The translations under genes were made by a program, and so were the position numbers. Positions 39,491 to 52,359 of a DNA stretch of 64,000 nucleotides are shown here, one piece after another. The DNA is from Hansfordia pulvinata (taxonomy: Eukaryota > Ascomycota > Sordariomycetes > Xylariales): NCBI GenBank assembly GCA_006538405.1, contig BJKQ01000035.1, positions 1 through 64,000 on the forward strand. The letters are read 5' to 3'. The notes beneath the pieces were generated by a model, which was not told where the DNA came from, did not search any database, and saw only the letters and a list, made by a program, of their open reading frames with translations. Positions within the stretch are counted from its first letter, which is position 1, and each line of letters opens with the position of its first letter.

Positions 39491-40605
39491 AGCAGCCTGC
39501 CGAAACTATATAGATATATTCCTTTTAAAGCACGACTTATAATTGTACTTTAATTAATATTAAATATTATTAGTATTTTACCTAATTTAACGTGTATTAT
39601 ATATTAAAAATAAAAAGTAAAATACGATTATAGAATTAAATTATTAAAAGGCCGTATATAATATACGGATTAATTTAATTAATAAGATAATAAACTCGTA
39701 AAAAGCTACTTAAAGATATATAATATCGATTTTTAAACTATTAAAAAAACGTATTATAATTAATAATTATATTTTAATAAAAAGAAACTTTAATTCTAGA
39801 ATACATAAGTTAATTTTAATATTAACCTTACTTAATATTTATTTTATTTCAATGTTCTCTTATATATTAAGTTACTTATATAATATAATTTTCTTTTTTT
39901 AAAAAAGCCGAAGACGTATTAAAAGTAATAAGATATATAAATTTTATTTTAAAAAACATCTTACTTTTATAAAGATATAATCAATAATTTAATATTCTAT
40001 AAAAGGAAAAAAACGTAATATAGTTTATTTCTTAACGTAAAGTAAAATTAATTTAAATTTATAAAATGTTAAATAATAAATATTGAATAATCGTTAATTT
40101 AACTTATAGCCCGCTTAAATAAGTAAGAAGTATTATAAATACATATAAATATTATTAATAATCGTTTATTAAATTTTATACTTATAATTCTATATAATAA
40201 GCTTTAAGGTCTCTTTAATTAAATTGAATACTTTTATAAAAACTAATTATTTATATTTATTATTTATTTAATTAATAAAAAGGGATATTTTAATATAAGG
40301 GAATAAAGAAAGGGCTTATCTTATTATATAAAAAAGCGTGTATATAAAGTTTATTTTAACTTTAATTGTATTCATTAAACTTAATTTAATTTAAAATTCA
40401 AAGTGAAAGCTAAGTAAGCTTTCAATAAAAATAAAAGGTAATAAGAGTAAAAGAAGAAATTAAATAAAGAAATTTTAATGGAGAAAAAACAATGATTATT
40501 TACAGTTTATTTATCGGTACGAAAAGCGCTGTTTACTCTTATTTATCTGTAAGAACGCTTGCTTTTATCTTTATAATGATATTGCTTTTTACTTTACTCG
40601 TTGCT
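39491..40605. repeat. Small AT-rich, RIP-like patch
   Basis: About 1.1 kb with the same TpA-rich composition as the left part of the window, sharply bounded on both sides by GC-balanced DNA. No frame, terminal repeat or domain is recognisable. It is probably the remnant of a single repeat copy. Confidence 0.65.
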
Positions 40606-43600
40606 TAAAGGTGCATGTTTTTGAAAATAAATAAGAGGGTGGACTCTTTCTTTTATCGTCTCACCGTGCCGGCCTGCCGGCAGCCGCCAGGGGCGCGTGC
40701 GACGTTTCGTCCTTCTTACAACTTGATCTTTAAACCTCCGGCTTGCCCCGAGGCCCTTAAGCCCCCCCTGGTATCCGTGGGTGCCTGCTACCTGCGAAGC
40801 CTGAGGTTGCCGTCTGGACCCCAATCCCCGTCACTGCTTCTCCTAGCGCGCAAGCCCTGCTATACAACTAGCATTTCGCAAATGCTGCTCGTCCCTATGA
40901 CTACCTAAGCCTAGAGTCCAACACACCTATTCATACTATCTAAGTAGAGAGCAGCACGCCAGAGAGCAGCACGCATCAGACTTGGACAGATCGGAGACTT
41001 TGGCTGTCACTGGATGACAGGAGCGCTAGTGTGACGTTGTTGCTGACTGGCAAAGCACAGCTACATGTTGCCAGATAGCCTGGCCATCCCCCCACATGAG
41101 CCAGAACCCTGCGGGGCTCAGCCAGGCCTTCGCCCTTCTTCTTTCCTTTGTTCTGCTTCTTCCTCTCTCATCCCGCTACCTCGTGTGTGGTCACTACCAG
41201 GGCCTGGGGCTAGGCGGAAGGTGCGGCTAGCGGCTCTGGGCGTCTTCGTTACCGTGAAGGGCGTCGCCATGGTCGGCGAGGACGTCGTTGTGATCCGAGG
41301 GGGCGTTGTTCCTTTCGTCGAGCGGGAAAAGGTCTCCGGCCGCATTTTGACCTTGGGTAAATGGTGCTGTCGATCTCGGCAATCAAGCCTTTGGAGCCAG
41401 TGACGTAAACTCGCTTCAGTTGCTCACTCTGGATTGTGCTGGAAACGCTGGTGTCGTCCGCGGCTAACGCCCTCGGGGAGTCCAGAGTCATTGACCATTT
41501 AAGGGGTGAAATAAGCTGTTATCATAAGCTGCTCCAGATGTTGTACGTGAATTTAGGAGCTTTACTTTCCCTTAAGAGCGAGGGTGAGATGAAAGGACGG
41601 CCGACAAGATAGGTGGATTCACGAACTTCTAAGATAGCCCTTTGTTAACCTAACACTGGCCCGCAACTTTCAACGTTCTAGGAATAGCGAATATTACTAC
41701 TCGGTACCGGACTCTATATTAACGGACCTTTGAAGTAGCGCATCCGAGTAGATCTCTCAGCCACCTCCATTATACCTGGCAGGGACATCCCCCTCTTCTC
41801 GGGAACAAACACGAACCCAGCTTGGCCCGCTAAAAGAGCGCGTTCAGATGAGATCGAACGACTAGAAGACTGGCAGAAACACGAAACTGACAGATCGCGC
41901 TCCTAAATCGTCTTCCCAGCCAACGCAAGTCGCTTGAGCCAAAGCGTACCATCGCAAAAAGGCCGACTAAGCTTCCCGCCCCTTCCCGAAAGCTTTCCAA
42001 CTCCTATCGGGGCAAGTGGCTATTAACGGGCCATATTGATGTGACCGGACGTCTGAGAAGTCTGTCCGCAAGCTCAATATTAAGCCACATAAGCTTAAGA
42101 AGACTTCCGTTCTACCACAAAGCTTTGACGACGCTGAGACGTCTCAGGCCAGACAGTAGTTCCGCGTAAGCCCCCACCCCGATGTAGCTGACTGGCATGC
42201 CTTCATCGCTTAACAGCGGACCGTTTAACTTGACCGCCGATATAGACTGGGCTTTGGCCTCCGGAATCGTCCTTGGTGCGAGTGCTGACCCATATACTTA
42301 CTGGGAACTGTTCAGCCTGAACCTTTACGAAGGCTGACGACGTCCCTTAAGCACAAGCCACCCACGAGAACGACGAAAACGAACCGAGCGCCATCCTTAA
42401 TAAATAATATGACCACGTCGTAGAGTATTGTACGGACAAACGGCGTCAACTTTTCTGGAGCAGGAAGAGGATTTGCTTTACTAAGTCGACCCTGGTGTTT
42501 CCTTATCCATGTAACCGAACGATTCACCCTGCACACGTGATTAGCGTCCAGACAGCTGGAGATTCTGGTGCTAAAGGGTGTCAGCATTCGTCAGCTCATC
42601 TGGCCCGAATGGCAGTGGGATAGTGAGCTGGTCTGGGGCCACTGCCTGCCGTCCTATGAGTGACATTTTCCAGAACAGTCGTCACGTCGGTCAGGCTGGG
42701 CGTCTCAGATCTGACCTGGTAGCCGAGCAGTCGTCCTCCTTCTCTTTAGACTGGGAATAGTCCCCATGCTTAAAGCTGTTACTCGGAAATGGTGCCGAAT
42801 CCACGTCTAGGAGCATGCGGAACCAAGTCAAGCGGAACAGCCTACACTCTATGATCAGACACCGAAAGGAGTGCGGGTGTTAAATTCACACTGATTGACA
42901 CTCTTCCGGGAGAAGAGTGCCATGCGTACGGTCAAGGCGCAAAGTTTCTGCATCGGACCCGGTTGTTATGAGGCTAACATCGATTACAATCCTCGTAGTG
43001 CTCGACGGTGCTCACGGATGGATACCCCGTTTGTCCTCTCCTCCAAAGGGCCGACTTGACCGCCGAACCGCCCACAGTCCCGGCGGTCTGTGCCTTCGCC
43101 TTTGTGCCTGGCTCCTTAAGGGTGATCATCACTTGCATATAACCCTTCGTGGGCATGGCCTGCTTCCCCTCACTGCTGCTGATATATAAAGCTCATGCTA
43201 TCGTGGCGCCCGTTTGCGCAGATTTCATGCCCGCAACAGGTTGCAATGCAATGATAAGGACTCTATGATGCGCCGGCCCTACGAGGCAGGCGTGATATGG
43301 ATGCGGCGACATATCTGCTGAAGTGTGTATAAGAGGTTCGACTGGACCGGAATCTGCCCGCGAGACGGGCAGCGCTAGATCACGCACCTTGTCCTCTCGT
43401 TCTGAGCAAGCAGCGCGCCCTCCTTCCAGTACTCCCTGATCTAGTTTCTTACTTCGTTCTGGTATTCGGGACTGAGAGTGAGCGGCCGGGGCATATCGGC
43501 TGGTGTATCACTGCATTGTAAGCCTCATGATGCTTGCGAGCGTCACCTCAATCTAAGCCATTTCCCTATAAAGCCTCATCTCGTCGGTGACCAGCACGTT

Positions 43601-44441
43601 GCCCGGGATGAGTACCCAATTCGCGCATGGCGACGAGGAAGATAACCGGGTCGGTGACCCCGGGTGAGTCGCTGCTTCGAGCTCCGGTCTCTCTCCCGCT
43701 GCCTGATCTGCGATCTGCTCTAAGTAGCATCGCAGACTCTGGAGCAGTACGCCAGCTGACGCGGCCACGAAAATAGCTGTATCAAGCAACACCGGCTTGC
43801 GAGCCTTCTGAAAAGGACAGTTATAATGGTCCCAACTTGGACCGTCGACCTGAACGATCAACTGTGGGCCAGTTGACCACACTGAGAGTATGAGGGACGT
43901 TGAGTGGGCTGGTGAGAGGGCTTCATCGGGTATATGCCCTTAGACCACGAGGCTGAAGGTGGGTTAACTGAGCACGGAGAAGGCCAGTCTTGGATGCCGG
44001 GTGGCATCACACTACTACCAGATAAAGGCCGCGTGATTGTGCTACAGGAAGCAGCAGTAGATGCTATCGGCCCGCGCCTCCATTGCCACTGTTAGTATTT
44101 GTGGCCCTCTGTGCGAACTGCTAAACATCGGGTCCATATGATTCCGTCATTCGCAGCAGGGCGCGAAGCCGCCTAAGGAATGGCAGGTTGCCCAAGGGCC
44201 GTCCGTATTTGAACACTATTGCTCACCTCGGGCCCTTGATGTGCTCGTAGACAACGGCCCTTCCCGATTGACCGGGACTCCAGGGTGGCCGAGTTGACAC
44301 GCGTGCGAATATCTACCACTGGCAGTGACTGAGAGACCTCATGTATTGCTATATTCGCCGAGTGTGGCGTCTCTAGATGCCTAGCTACAGTATGTCGTTC
44401 ACGCATCTCAGAATTTTATCAAACGCCAGGCGTATATCCCT
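40606..44441. other. Long stretch without an intact gene; one decayed coding remnant
   Basis: No frame above ~110 codons and no recognisable domain. On the - strand around 41500-41200 a coding remnant seems present but split between frames: KRVYVTGSKGLIAEIDS in one frame, then FPLDERNNAPSDHND and VLADHGDALHGNED in another, ending at a stop. That pattern suggests an old frameshifted gene fragment. Short frames at 42312-42587, 43193-43387 and 43553-43882 (all -) look random. The sequence 41.5-42.3 kb is rich in TTAA words and may be mildly RIP-affected. Confidence 0.5.
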
Positions 44442-47400
44442 TCACCTTATGTTCAAACCAGCCCACTCCTTCTGTGCGCCGTCCACTTTGTCCAGGCAGT
44501 ATCGCAGAATGATCATAATCGCGAGTGAGTCAGCGTAGGCCTCCCTCGCTCGCTTAGCGGCGGCTCTGCATGCCGCGCTGGTGCGTCGCACCTGGAGAGA
44601 CTGCTTCGCGCGTTGGACTTGGGATACGAGGTTCTTCAGGACCCGGGCCTCACTGGCCTCGGTTGACGTCTCCCGGTGAGCTTGGTTACTGATGTCTTGT
44701 CCGTCAGAGCCGGGGAGTTCATCTGAAGCATCCCCATCGTATGCCGACACTTGCTGCTCTAGACTTTCGAGGCTTTCCAGCAGACCTTTGCGTTGCTGCT
44801 CTGCAAGAGCTCGGGCTGCAAGAGCCTCCTGGTCTGCCGTAATAGCACAGGAGATCCTACATCCAGCAACGCTTGTGAAGTCCCGAATTGCCAAATATAA
44901 GTAGGTTAATCTGTTGTTGCAGTCCTCAACACGCTTTGCAACACGCTGCCAAGACGTCGCATGGACGGAGGTCGGTAGGTTCGGGTGACAGCTAAGACCG
45001 GGGCCTGTGAATCCGGGATTGAAGAGATTCGCAGTCTCTAACGGCAAGGCCGCGTGGCTCCCGGCAGGAAGCAGAAAGCGACTCGCGTAATATTCGCGCA
45101 GACCGGAAGGTGGGGGAAGCTGGGTAAGGCTGACGGCTTGTGGCGGACCAGTCGAGTTGCAAATCAAGTCCATATAAGCAAGTATGTAAAGAGCGCAGTC
45201 ATTGCTGCTCGATCCTTGTTGAGCGACAGAGACGTGCGACACCTCCAAAGGCAGTTCCGTAGTGTTTGAAGATGTGCCCCCTTCGTGAGAGCGTAGAATT
45301 GCAAGCAGAAAGACGTGAACCGCCCGAATGGCTGGGGTCGGGTCGCAAGCGCCTTTGAGACTGTCGGCGACAATCACTTTGCCGCTGGATTGGTGCTAAC
45401 AAGCAAGGATCCAGTGAAGTCCGCCAATATGCAAGGGGAAGAGTAGACGTTGTTTAGTGGCAAGCTTACTCCAATATTGATCCGAGAAGCGGGAACGCAT
45501 TGCTTGCACTGAGCCGGACTCGGGAAAGCTCATGACAAGCGGGTCAATGAGGGCCGTGTCGCAGGGTAAGCACTGTCGCATGATCCTGACGATGGCGGAC
45601 CCCGATATCATATGACCTGGAAGGCGAATGTCCCTGAGTGTCGCTTGGAATATGTCCAGAGCCATGCTGGCGGCAGGTGTCTGTGATGGATCGGTGTGTC
45701 GAAGTTCCTCCGAAAGGTTGTCTATCTCGAGTGGTACATTTATAACCATGCTGCTGTCTGAATCCGGAGGCATTGACGGCGGAGGGATGCGATGCAGGTC
45801 AGCTGTGGCTGGGGTGACCGGGTCGGAGGAGGGACCGGGACTGGGCTGGTGTACTCTTGGCTGGTCGTCACTCTGGCGCGGTCGCTTTTGGGGGTATCCT
45901 CTTCACGTGGTATATCGAATGGCTGGTATTGACGTTTTGCAGGTTGACGAGCTTGTTCGGGGTTTCTGTCTTCTTCCACATGTCCTGTGCCGAGCTTTAA
46001 AGGCTTCTGCCAAGTTGACATGGAGAGCGATAAGGCAATGTTACGGCTCACAGCGGTGGCAGGAGGCGCACCCATTGGCATAGGTGAGCCCATCGCCAAG
46101 GTAGAGCACCCCAGGTCAAGAGACTGCTGTAATGGCGCACATCGGCCTTGTTCGGGTGATTCCTCCTCATCGAGGCGATAACCGCAGTCGCCGAAGCTTG
46201 GACTGGATGGACTGAGGGCCACGTCTGGGTCCGGCTCGTACGACGCGTCGCTATGCTGGCTGACAGAGCCTTCTCCCTCTGCAATATCTTCGTCAGTTCT
46301 AGACTGGCTCTTATTCTCGTGGGCGTGGTAGGTCTTACTGGTAGGCTTGTGGGCTGTGGTGTGGACGCAGTCTTGAAGTCTGTCGGTAAAGGGGGCTGAG
46401 AAGCCATCGTGATGAGATTCTTCATCTGATTCCTCTGTCTCGAGGTCCATGGGGACTTCGGAGTCTATGTCTGTGTCCCCGCCGGATCCGACGTCCATCA
46501 AGACACCAGAGTCTCCATCTGCTTCGAAGTCGACTGAGCCGTTGGGTGTCCCGAGTGCCTCGGGTGCCTCAAAGCCCCTCGAGGCTGTGGGGTCTTCCTC
46601 GCTGTCGCATGCGGCTGTGGGGTCTTCGTTTTGGACCCCGCGACCGTCGCCTCTGTCAATCCCGTGATCAAGGCTCGCGAAGAAGCTGTCTTCACTCTCC
46701 CCGACTTGCATTCCATCGACATGGCTGCCAGCGTCTCTGATAGGGTCTTCGTTGCCGTCTGTCGCATTATTAAAAACATAGAAAGAAACGATGCGCGCCC
46801 AGGACGAGTCGGGATATTCCGCCATCTGCTGGGCCGCTGCCAGGACATCTCGCCGGTTAGGATTAATGAAGGTGCCGCTTGCGCCGACTTTTCGCCTGAG
46901 TTCGGCCAACCTGGAAAGGTGGACCAGACGTGACAAGCTCTCATTCCGTGCCTGGTGCATGGCAAGAACGCTCATATGCTTGTGGGTGGCGACTTCGGCG
47001 CGATGTTTGGATGAGGGCCACTTGCGGCAGATGGTGATGAGAGGCTCAAGTGAGGAGATTTTGGTCATGACAGTTGGGCCAATCGCCAGCCAAAGAAGCC
47101 ATGGGCTGTCGATGTCCAAGTTCTTTTGCAGATTCACGATGGCTCGGCGACACCGGTAGTCGAGCAATCCGGCCGTCTCGCCATATTGGTTGTGGAAGAC
47201 GGTGTTGATAACGTGCCGGAGAGTAATTTGGCTGACTGGTCGAAAGCGCACAGCATGCTGTCTATCAGAGTCTTGGAACAGTTGCCCTATGAGGTCGACA
47301 TCGGCTTGACCGGCTTCCTCGGACAGCAACTTTCGCATTAGCCACGCAGTGAACGACAGTGGATGCGCTGGGGGATTCGACGTGGTAACGACTCTTGATG

Positions 47401-48118
47401 TTTCTGTTCGGAGAGTGGCGCGATGAATGATGGCCAGCTTTTCCCAGAGTTCAAGCTCAAGTTGGCAGTGACTGCCCATGATTCGCTGAATATGGGATAG
47501 CTCTTGCTCACGCTGTGACTCGGGCGGGTGGACACCCGTGTTGTCCTTGCTCTTATGTTGGTTGTCTTGACCGGGCACGTCGTCGGAAGTTCGAGCCCCG
47601 AAATTCGGTCGCGCGGATGGTGGGGGTGCATGGAGGTACTGGCTTGGAGGGTGGGGGGAGGGAGGGAACGATTTCGGGGTGGGTTTGAGGCGGATATGGA
47701 CACGGCGTCGCGTGAGGCGCGTGCCCTCGGGGATGCCATTACAGGCAAGCAAGCCGCGAAGTGGACGTGATTGAGCAGACGATATTGAAATCCATTGACA
47801 GTGGGCGAGAGGCCTGGTGACGAGGCGACCGGCGGCGAGGTGAGTCAGGGAGGGTGGTCGGACGAGGATGGGTAGGCGAGATGCGGAGGCCGACACGGCG
47901 GGGGGAATACGGTGACTCTGGTGATGATAATGACAGAGTGACGATGGGATGATGACGGAAACACTGAAGGTGGGAGGTTGGCGTTTGTCGGATGACCCCG
48001 CGGATGCAAGGCAGGCACGACTTCTAATGGGACCGAACCCTCCTGCGCGCCACGAGGAAGTGGAGTGCCGTGCGGCCTCTTCCAACGTGCCATCAGGTTT
48101 ATGTCTTGAAATGCCCAT
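44442..48118 (-). pseudogene. Ulp1-like C48 cysteine protease gene with in-frame TAG in the catalytic domain
   Basis: Three frame blocks in order form one gene. Block 1 (48118-45740) has a helical region around residues 214-450 and an acidic, low-complexity region (~450-640). Its start is uncertain: Met 214 (47479, MGSHCQLELELWEKL) is an alternative because the preceding residues look like leader sequence. Block 2 lies in another frame. A candidate intron 45854-45754 (donor GTACAC, branch-like GCTGACC, acceptor GACAG) has the right length and phase to join them; otherwise this is a frameshift. Block 2 ends LLFPLHIGGLHWILAC, then TAG (45396-45398), and the same frame continues HQSSGKVIVADSLKG and QQGSSSNDCALYILAYM. 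LHW (His), VADS (Asp), QQ and DC (Gln, Cys) are the Ulp1/SENP catalytic set. The C-terminal tail is coiled-coil-like. The family cleaves SUMO-type modifiers. CAG-to-TAG is a RIP-type change; no plausible intron removes the stop without losing the Asp. Confidence 0.7.
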
Positions 48119-48747
48119 TTAGGTACAGGGGCAGGTCTGGAGGTAAGTAAGGTAATGAGGTATTGAATGAACAGTGTTGATTGTCGGCACCCAGTCAGCA
48201 AAGATGCCGATGCCTGACGCCCCTGGGCTTATGGCCTGGGCAGAACCTCGAATGGCTTCGTTACTTCTGCCCTCGATGGAAGTAAGACCCTCGGAACATC
48301 GAGGACCACCTAGGGAGAAGATGATCACAGTCCAGTCGACATTCTAGGCGAGGCATGTCATATTAGAGGCGTGGCCGAGTATATCTGTCACTTCCTGCTG
48401 GTTCTTCGGCTTCTCTGTCACCCATTTCTCTTCGCAACGCCCAATTTTTAGGTCTCTTGCATCTTGTGCATGCTAGTCCCTCTTCCTCACCACCCCAGCT
48501 TCATTGCCCTCGGTCGGACAAGAGCACAACGTTGGCTTTCCCTCAGTCCTCTTTGATGACCATCACTTCGCCTGAAAAAGGCAGACTTCCTTACATTATG
48601 GAGATGGTTCTGGCGCAAGGCTTGCCTCTCTCCATGGGTCAGTCATTCTCACGGGCACCTCTGACGTTGACGACAGCATCTCGAGGGACAACCAGTGGGT
48701 GCAGGACTGCACGAGTTGAGGGTGAGTACGAGTGCAAATGTAACAGC
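48119..48747. other. Intergenic, nothing recognised
   Basis: This is upstream DNA of the Ulp1-like gene. CT-rich patches lie near 48400-48500. Frames are short and overlapping and no gene is supported. Confidence 0.45.
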
Positions 48748-48863
48748 GATTAGGATAGGTGATCCGATTAGGATGGGTGATCCTAAATACGAGAGCGATT
48801 AGGATGGGTGATCCTAAATGCGAGAGCGATTAGGATGAATGATCCGACATGCGAGTGTGGGAA
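48748..48863. repeat. 31-bp minisatellite, ~3.5 copies
   Basis: Units contain GCGATTAGGATGGGTGATCC followed by TAAATRCGAGA. Full units are 31 bp and the array ends in a diverged unit. Reverse-complemented, the core TTTAGGATCACCCATCCTAA matches the unit of the 37.4-kb array (TTAGGACCGCCCATCCTAA), so the two arrays belong to one family in opposite orientation. Confidence 0.85.
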
Positions 48864-50695
48864 GGCACGACTGTGCCATAGGGATATATAGGTCAATTCG
48901 CCGACCAGGAGTCCGACGGTGGAGTCCTCCTCCCTTTACAGGGCCCGATTTTCTGATCGGGCTGAGAGGAAAGTTGCTTGCCGGCCGGTCGCGACGCGTG
49001 CACGACATGTACATACCTGACGCCCTTATTAGCTTTGTCCTTCCGCGCCCCAAGCTTCTGAGCTTCGGTACATCCCTCTAGGCCGGCGACGTGGGGCTCG
49101 CTGGTGTTTGTGGCAAACGCAAGTCGTTTGCAAGGCTTCCAGCTCAGCTGGGGCTGTCAAGTTGCACACTCGCGCTGACCAACCCTCGCATCTTCCATGT
49201 TTGCACTGGACCTATACTCCCCTCGTACGAGTATGCAATGGTCTGCTGCTATTATTCCTCATTACGCATTTGACTCTCGCCGCATTGACACGTTCCTGCG
49301 TTTATGTCACTGCACAGTGGGGACGATCTCTGTTCATTATCAACGCATTCTCTCCATACATCTACTTTCTCCCTCTCGAGACTTCTCGCTGACCTGGCTT
49401 CATCGGGGATCGACTTATACCATCACAGAGAGCGACTCATCAGAACAGAACAACTCCAAAAGACCCCGACCGGGACCATGGCATACAGTGCGGCTTGGAC
49501 CTGGACGCGTCCTTCGAACCTGGCAGCACCGGATCTACGCTATCTCCCGTTTACTCGTAAGAGCACAACTTGTGATCCCCGCCTCGGCCGCGCCTGTGCC
49601 GTTCCTCAAAGCGTGACTTCGTCTGTGGTAGTGTAGGTTACCAGGCACGGCCAAATCAATCCATCTTTACGGGCGCATAGCCCTTGAAAAACTCCGGTAC
49701 GAGCACTGAGGTATTAAAGGTGGAAGCCCCACGAAACCCTGTCTTATACCTACTAAGTCACTCGGGGTGAGAGACCCTGAAGTCGGTCCCCGACACCACT
49801 AACCCTCCATCCCCGACACGAGTACTGCGGATGAAGGCGCGGTCGAGCCCTGTCCGACCCGTGTCATACTGGTGGTGCCAGATTCAAATATCCTAAGTTT
49901 CCGTACCCATGTTAAGTAGTAGCACGACACGAGCGTCAGGCTTGACAAAGCTTGCATGGCTTCACCAGCTTTGTGCTTGGAAAAAACTGGAATCCGATGC
50001 CGTATTCTCAAACCCGTAGTCACCTGCTACCTCCCCTTCACAGCGCAGTATCATGACTGATATCGAGTAGCCACCTTGAACAACAGGCGCCGTCGAGCTC
50101 CGTGAGTCGGTCCGTGTATACGACCACGTCGTACACAATATAAGGAGCCGCTCCCTGCGGTGCATGCTGCTGCTCACATTGGTGACTGCGTATGAGATAT
50201 GAGATAGCCGGGTCTCGGCTCTTCGTCGAGCTGTCGTTTCTCGTTAACGAACCTCGGCGCTTTAACAGTCAGCGAAGTCCGAGGCGTTAAGCTTATTACT
50301 GAAAGGAGCGCCCTCTCCGTGCGAGTTGTTTTTCGTTTGAAACTGGTCGATCAAGGGCGAGTGCTTTTCTTAAGAAGTACAAGGGACCGAGAGTACTGAA
50401 GGCGACATCTCGAGTTTCATTCCTGTTCAGATTCCTGCTTATCCTGGGCGTTTGGCTGCGAAGAAGCCGCGGGCTATGTTGTGTTAATGCCAGCGAATGG
50501 AGAAGTGGAATGAGAGGCAAACAGCAGCTGCATCGACTCATGGCTGCTTTCATCGGGATCAAATAGCGATACCACTGGCAATGCTGCATCTAGCTGCTGA
50601 TACCAGGTATCGAGCGTTTAGGTACACTTATGGACTTTGTCGCTGCGGATACCTTGCTTGGCCTGTCAATCGAAGTAGCAAAGGCCCGCACTTAG
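48864..50695. other. Stretch without a supported gene
   Basis: Several frames of 60-140 codons overlap on the + strand between 49.1 and 49.65 kb and on the - strand between 49.8 and 50.6 kb. None shows a domain, a convincing start or a natural composition over its length. I see no terminal repeats. Probably intergenic or long-decayed sequence. Confidence 0.45.
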
Positions 50696-51544
50696 CTACC
50701 ACCACGGCTTGGATAGCAGACTCGGCGACACGGCGAATTTGCTGCATACGAGCACTCCGTAGATCGATCGATGTGCGTGGGGTTGAGCCTCATTGTGTGA
50801 AGACGGTGTGGTTGGTACATGGACGAGTGGCTGCTGTGAATCGAGCATGTCGGTCGGGCCCAGTCGCCTAGACTGCTTCCAAGATTTTTCTGATCCTGAC
50901 GGTCGCGCTCCAGTGCGAGCAGCGCTCCATAAATCCACCATACTAGCCGCTACGTGCACTGGCGCCAGGATATGATCCCAGCATTCAAGGTCAGCCACGG
51001 TTTTGGAAACTGGAAACGGATCTGAATACGGATCCGCAGATGAAACGCTGACTGTACGTACCTGAGTTACTCCCGTCATTGACAATTGCGCAGGCAGGTA
51101 CTTCCAAAATCGCTCGCTCCCGGCGGACGCCCATTTCCTTTGCACGTCGCCAGAGCGGTGGCCCTGCCCGCGCTGCGTGTTCCACATGAGGAAGGTGCTG
51201 CGGGGCGCCTTGTCGAGTCGGTCCCTCTGTGACTCGGGAACGTGCAGGCAACGCGTAAGGCAGTCACTGCACGCAAACGAGATGGCGAGCGCGTCGTGAA
51301 CCCAATTGAATTCTGCCATCAATGGATTCCTACCTACTCTTTTGCCCTCATCAAGCCAGGTGTACAGGTACGTGCTTTCGACTCTTTTCTGTCGCCCGAA
51401 TTTGTCCGCATTCATCTCACCATGCACATACATTACACAACGTTGTTGCGTCATGTCCCTGCGACGAGGACGAAGATGAGAGCTGAAATCCCACTGCCGC
51501 TTCCCTTCTTCTCCCCACTTGGCAGTCCGGCAAGCACACGGCAC
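50696..51544 (-). CDS. Hypothetical protein, weak candidate
   Basis: A 282-codon frame is uninterrupted on the - strand. I do not recognise it. Visible features are CSDC and CLTRC near residues 93-99, which might bind metal but lack the spacing of any known finger, a Trp-containing middle (RFWKYLPAQLS) and a His/Ser-rich tail. Met 31 (MTQQRCVMYVHGEMNADKFG) reads more naturally than the first Met. Shorter frames overlap on both strands and there is no transcript-level signal, so chance openness in GC-balanced DNA is a real possibility. Confidence 0.28.
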   Translation of the reverse strand: MPCACRTAKWGEEGKRQWDFSSHLRPRRRDMTQQRCVMYVHGEMNADKFGRQKRVESTYLYTWLDEGKRVGRNPLMAEFNWVHDALAISFACSDCLTRCLHVPESQRDRLDKAPRSTFLMWNTQRGQGHRSGDVQRKWASAGSERFWKYLPAQLSMTGVTQVRTVSVSSADPYSDPFPVSKTVADLECWDHILAPVHVAASMVDLWSAARTGARPSGSEKSWKQSRRLGPTDMLDSQQPLVHVPTTPSSHNEAQPHAHRSIYGVLVCSKFAVSPSLLSKPWW

Positions 51545-52359
51545 ACGACCCGCAGCGCACGATCAAGTAGTCCAGAAGGCGGCCGCTCTTGGACAGAACT
51601 GGGTCGCCGGCTCTGTTCATGTTGACCCTTGCGTTTGTACCACCGCTGCTGACTGACCGGGCACAGCCCACCCTCTGCAGCTGGCCGCGCCTAATATGCC
51701 TATACCCACGCCGCCTGTCCGATTTCTTGCCCCTACCCTGGCCCTTGAACACCAGACTCGAGTCGCCGCGCTCCGGATAAGGCGCACCCACCCCCAAGGG
51801 CCTCCTGTTGGCGTCGAAACGAAGTCAGCCATGTTCGAGAGACTGCTGTCGACCGCAAGACAAAGTGCCCTGTCCAACCTGGCAAGCATCCAGCAAGTGC
51901 GTTCATTTGCATTGGCACACGCGACCGAGCACACAGCCGGGCCGTGAGGAACTGCCGCTCATACCCGGAGCTTCACGGCCATGTTCAGGCTTCCGTTCAC
52001 TGAATAGTCGAAGGATACTAAGTAGCTATCTGCATGTCGATGGCGCATTATTTCGGGTATGTGTGAATGATACGCAGCGCTTACACCATGAACAATGAGT
52101 CGGTGCGCTGACGGCTTCGACTTAGGATTCTACCCATAACATCGCCCTCCCCGCCGAGTTACGCAATGGCAGCTTCGGCTCCGAGGCCACTCCGCTCGTC
52201 GTCACCTGTACCTAGCATCCTGGCTTGCGGTCTATCTCACAGCTCTTCTCGCGCACACCACCACAATCTTCAACCCGCCTCGCTTGCTCGGTATCGGCAT
52301 CACGGTCTCTCTCCTTCTCTCTCTTGTCTCTCTATGACGCCCTCACAACACCAGCCGCT
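51545..52359. other. Intergenic, nothing recognised
   Basis: Overlapping short frames on both strands (for example 51417-51797 - and 51808-52098 +) are shadows of one another without domains. A CT-rich stretch (CTCTCTCCTTCTCTCTCTTG, 52306-52328) lies just before the following candidate ORF and may be promoter-like. Confidence 0.4.
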
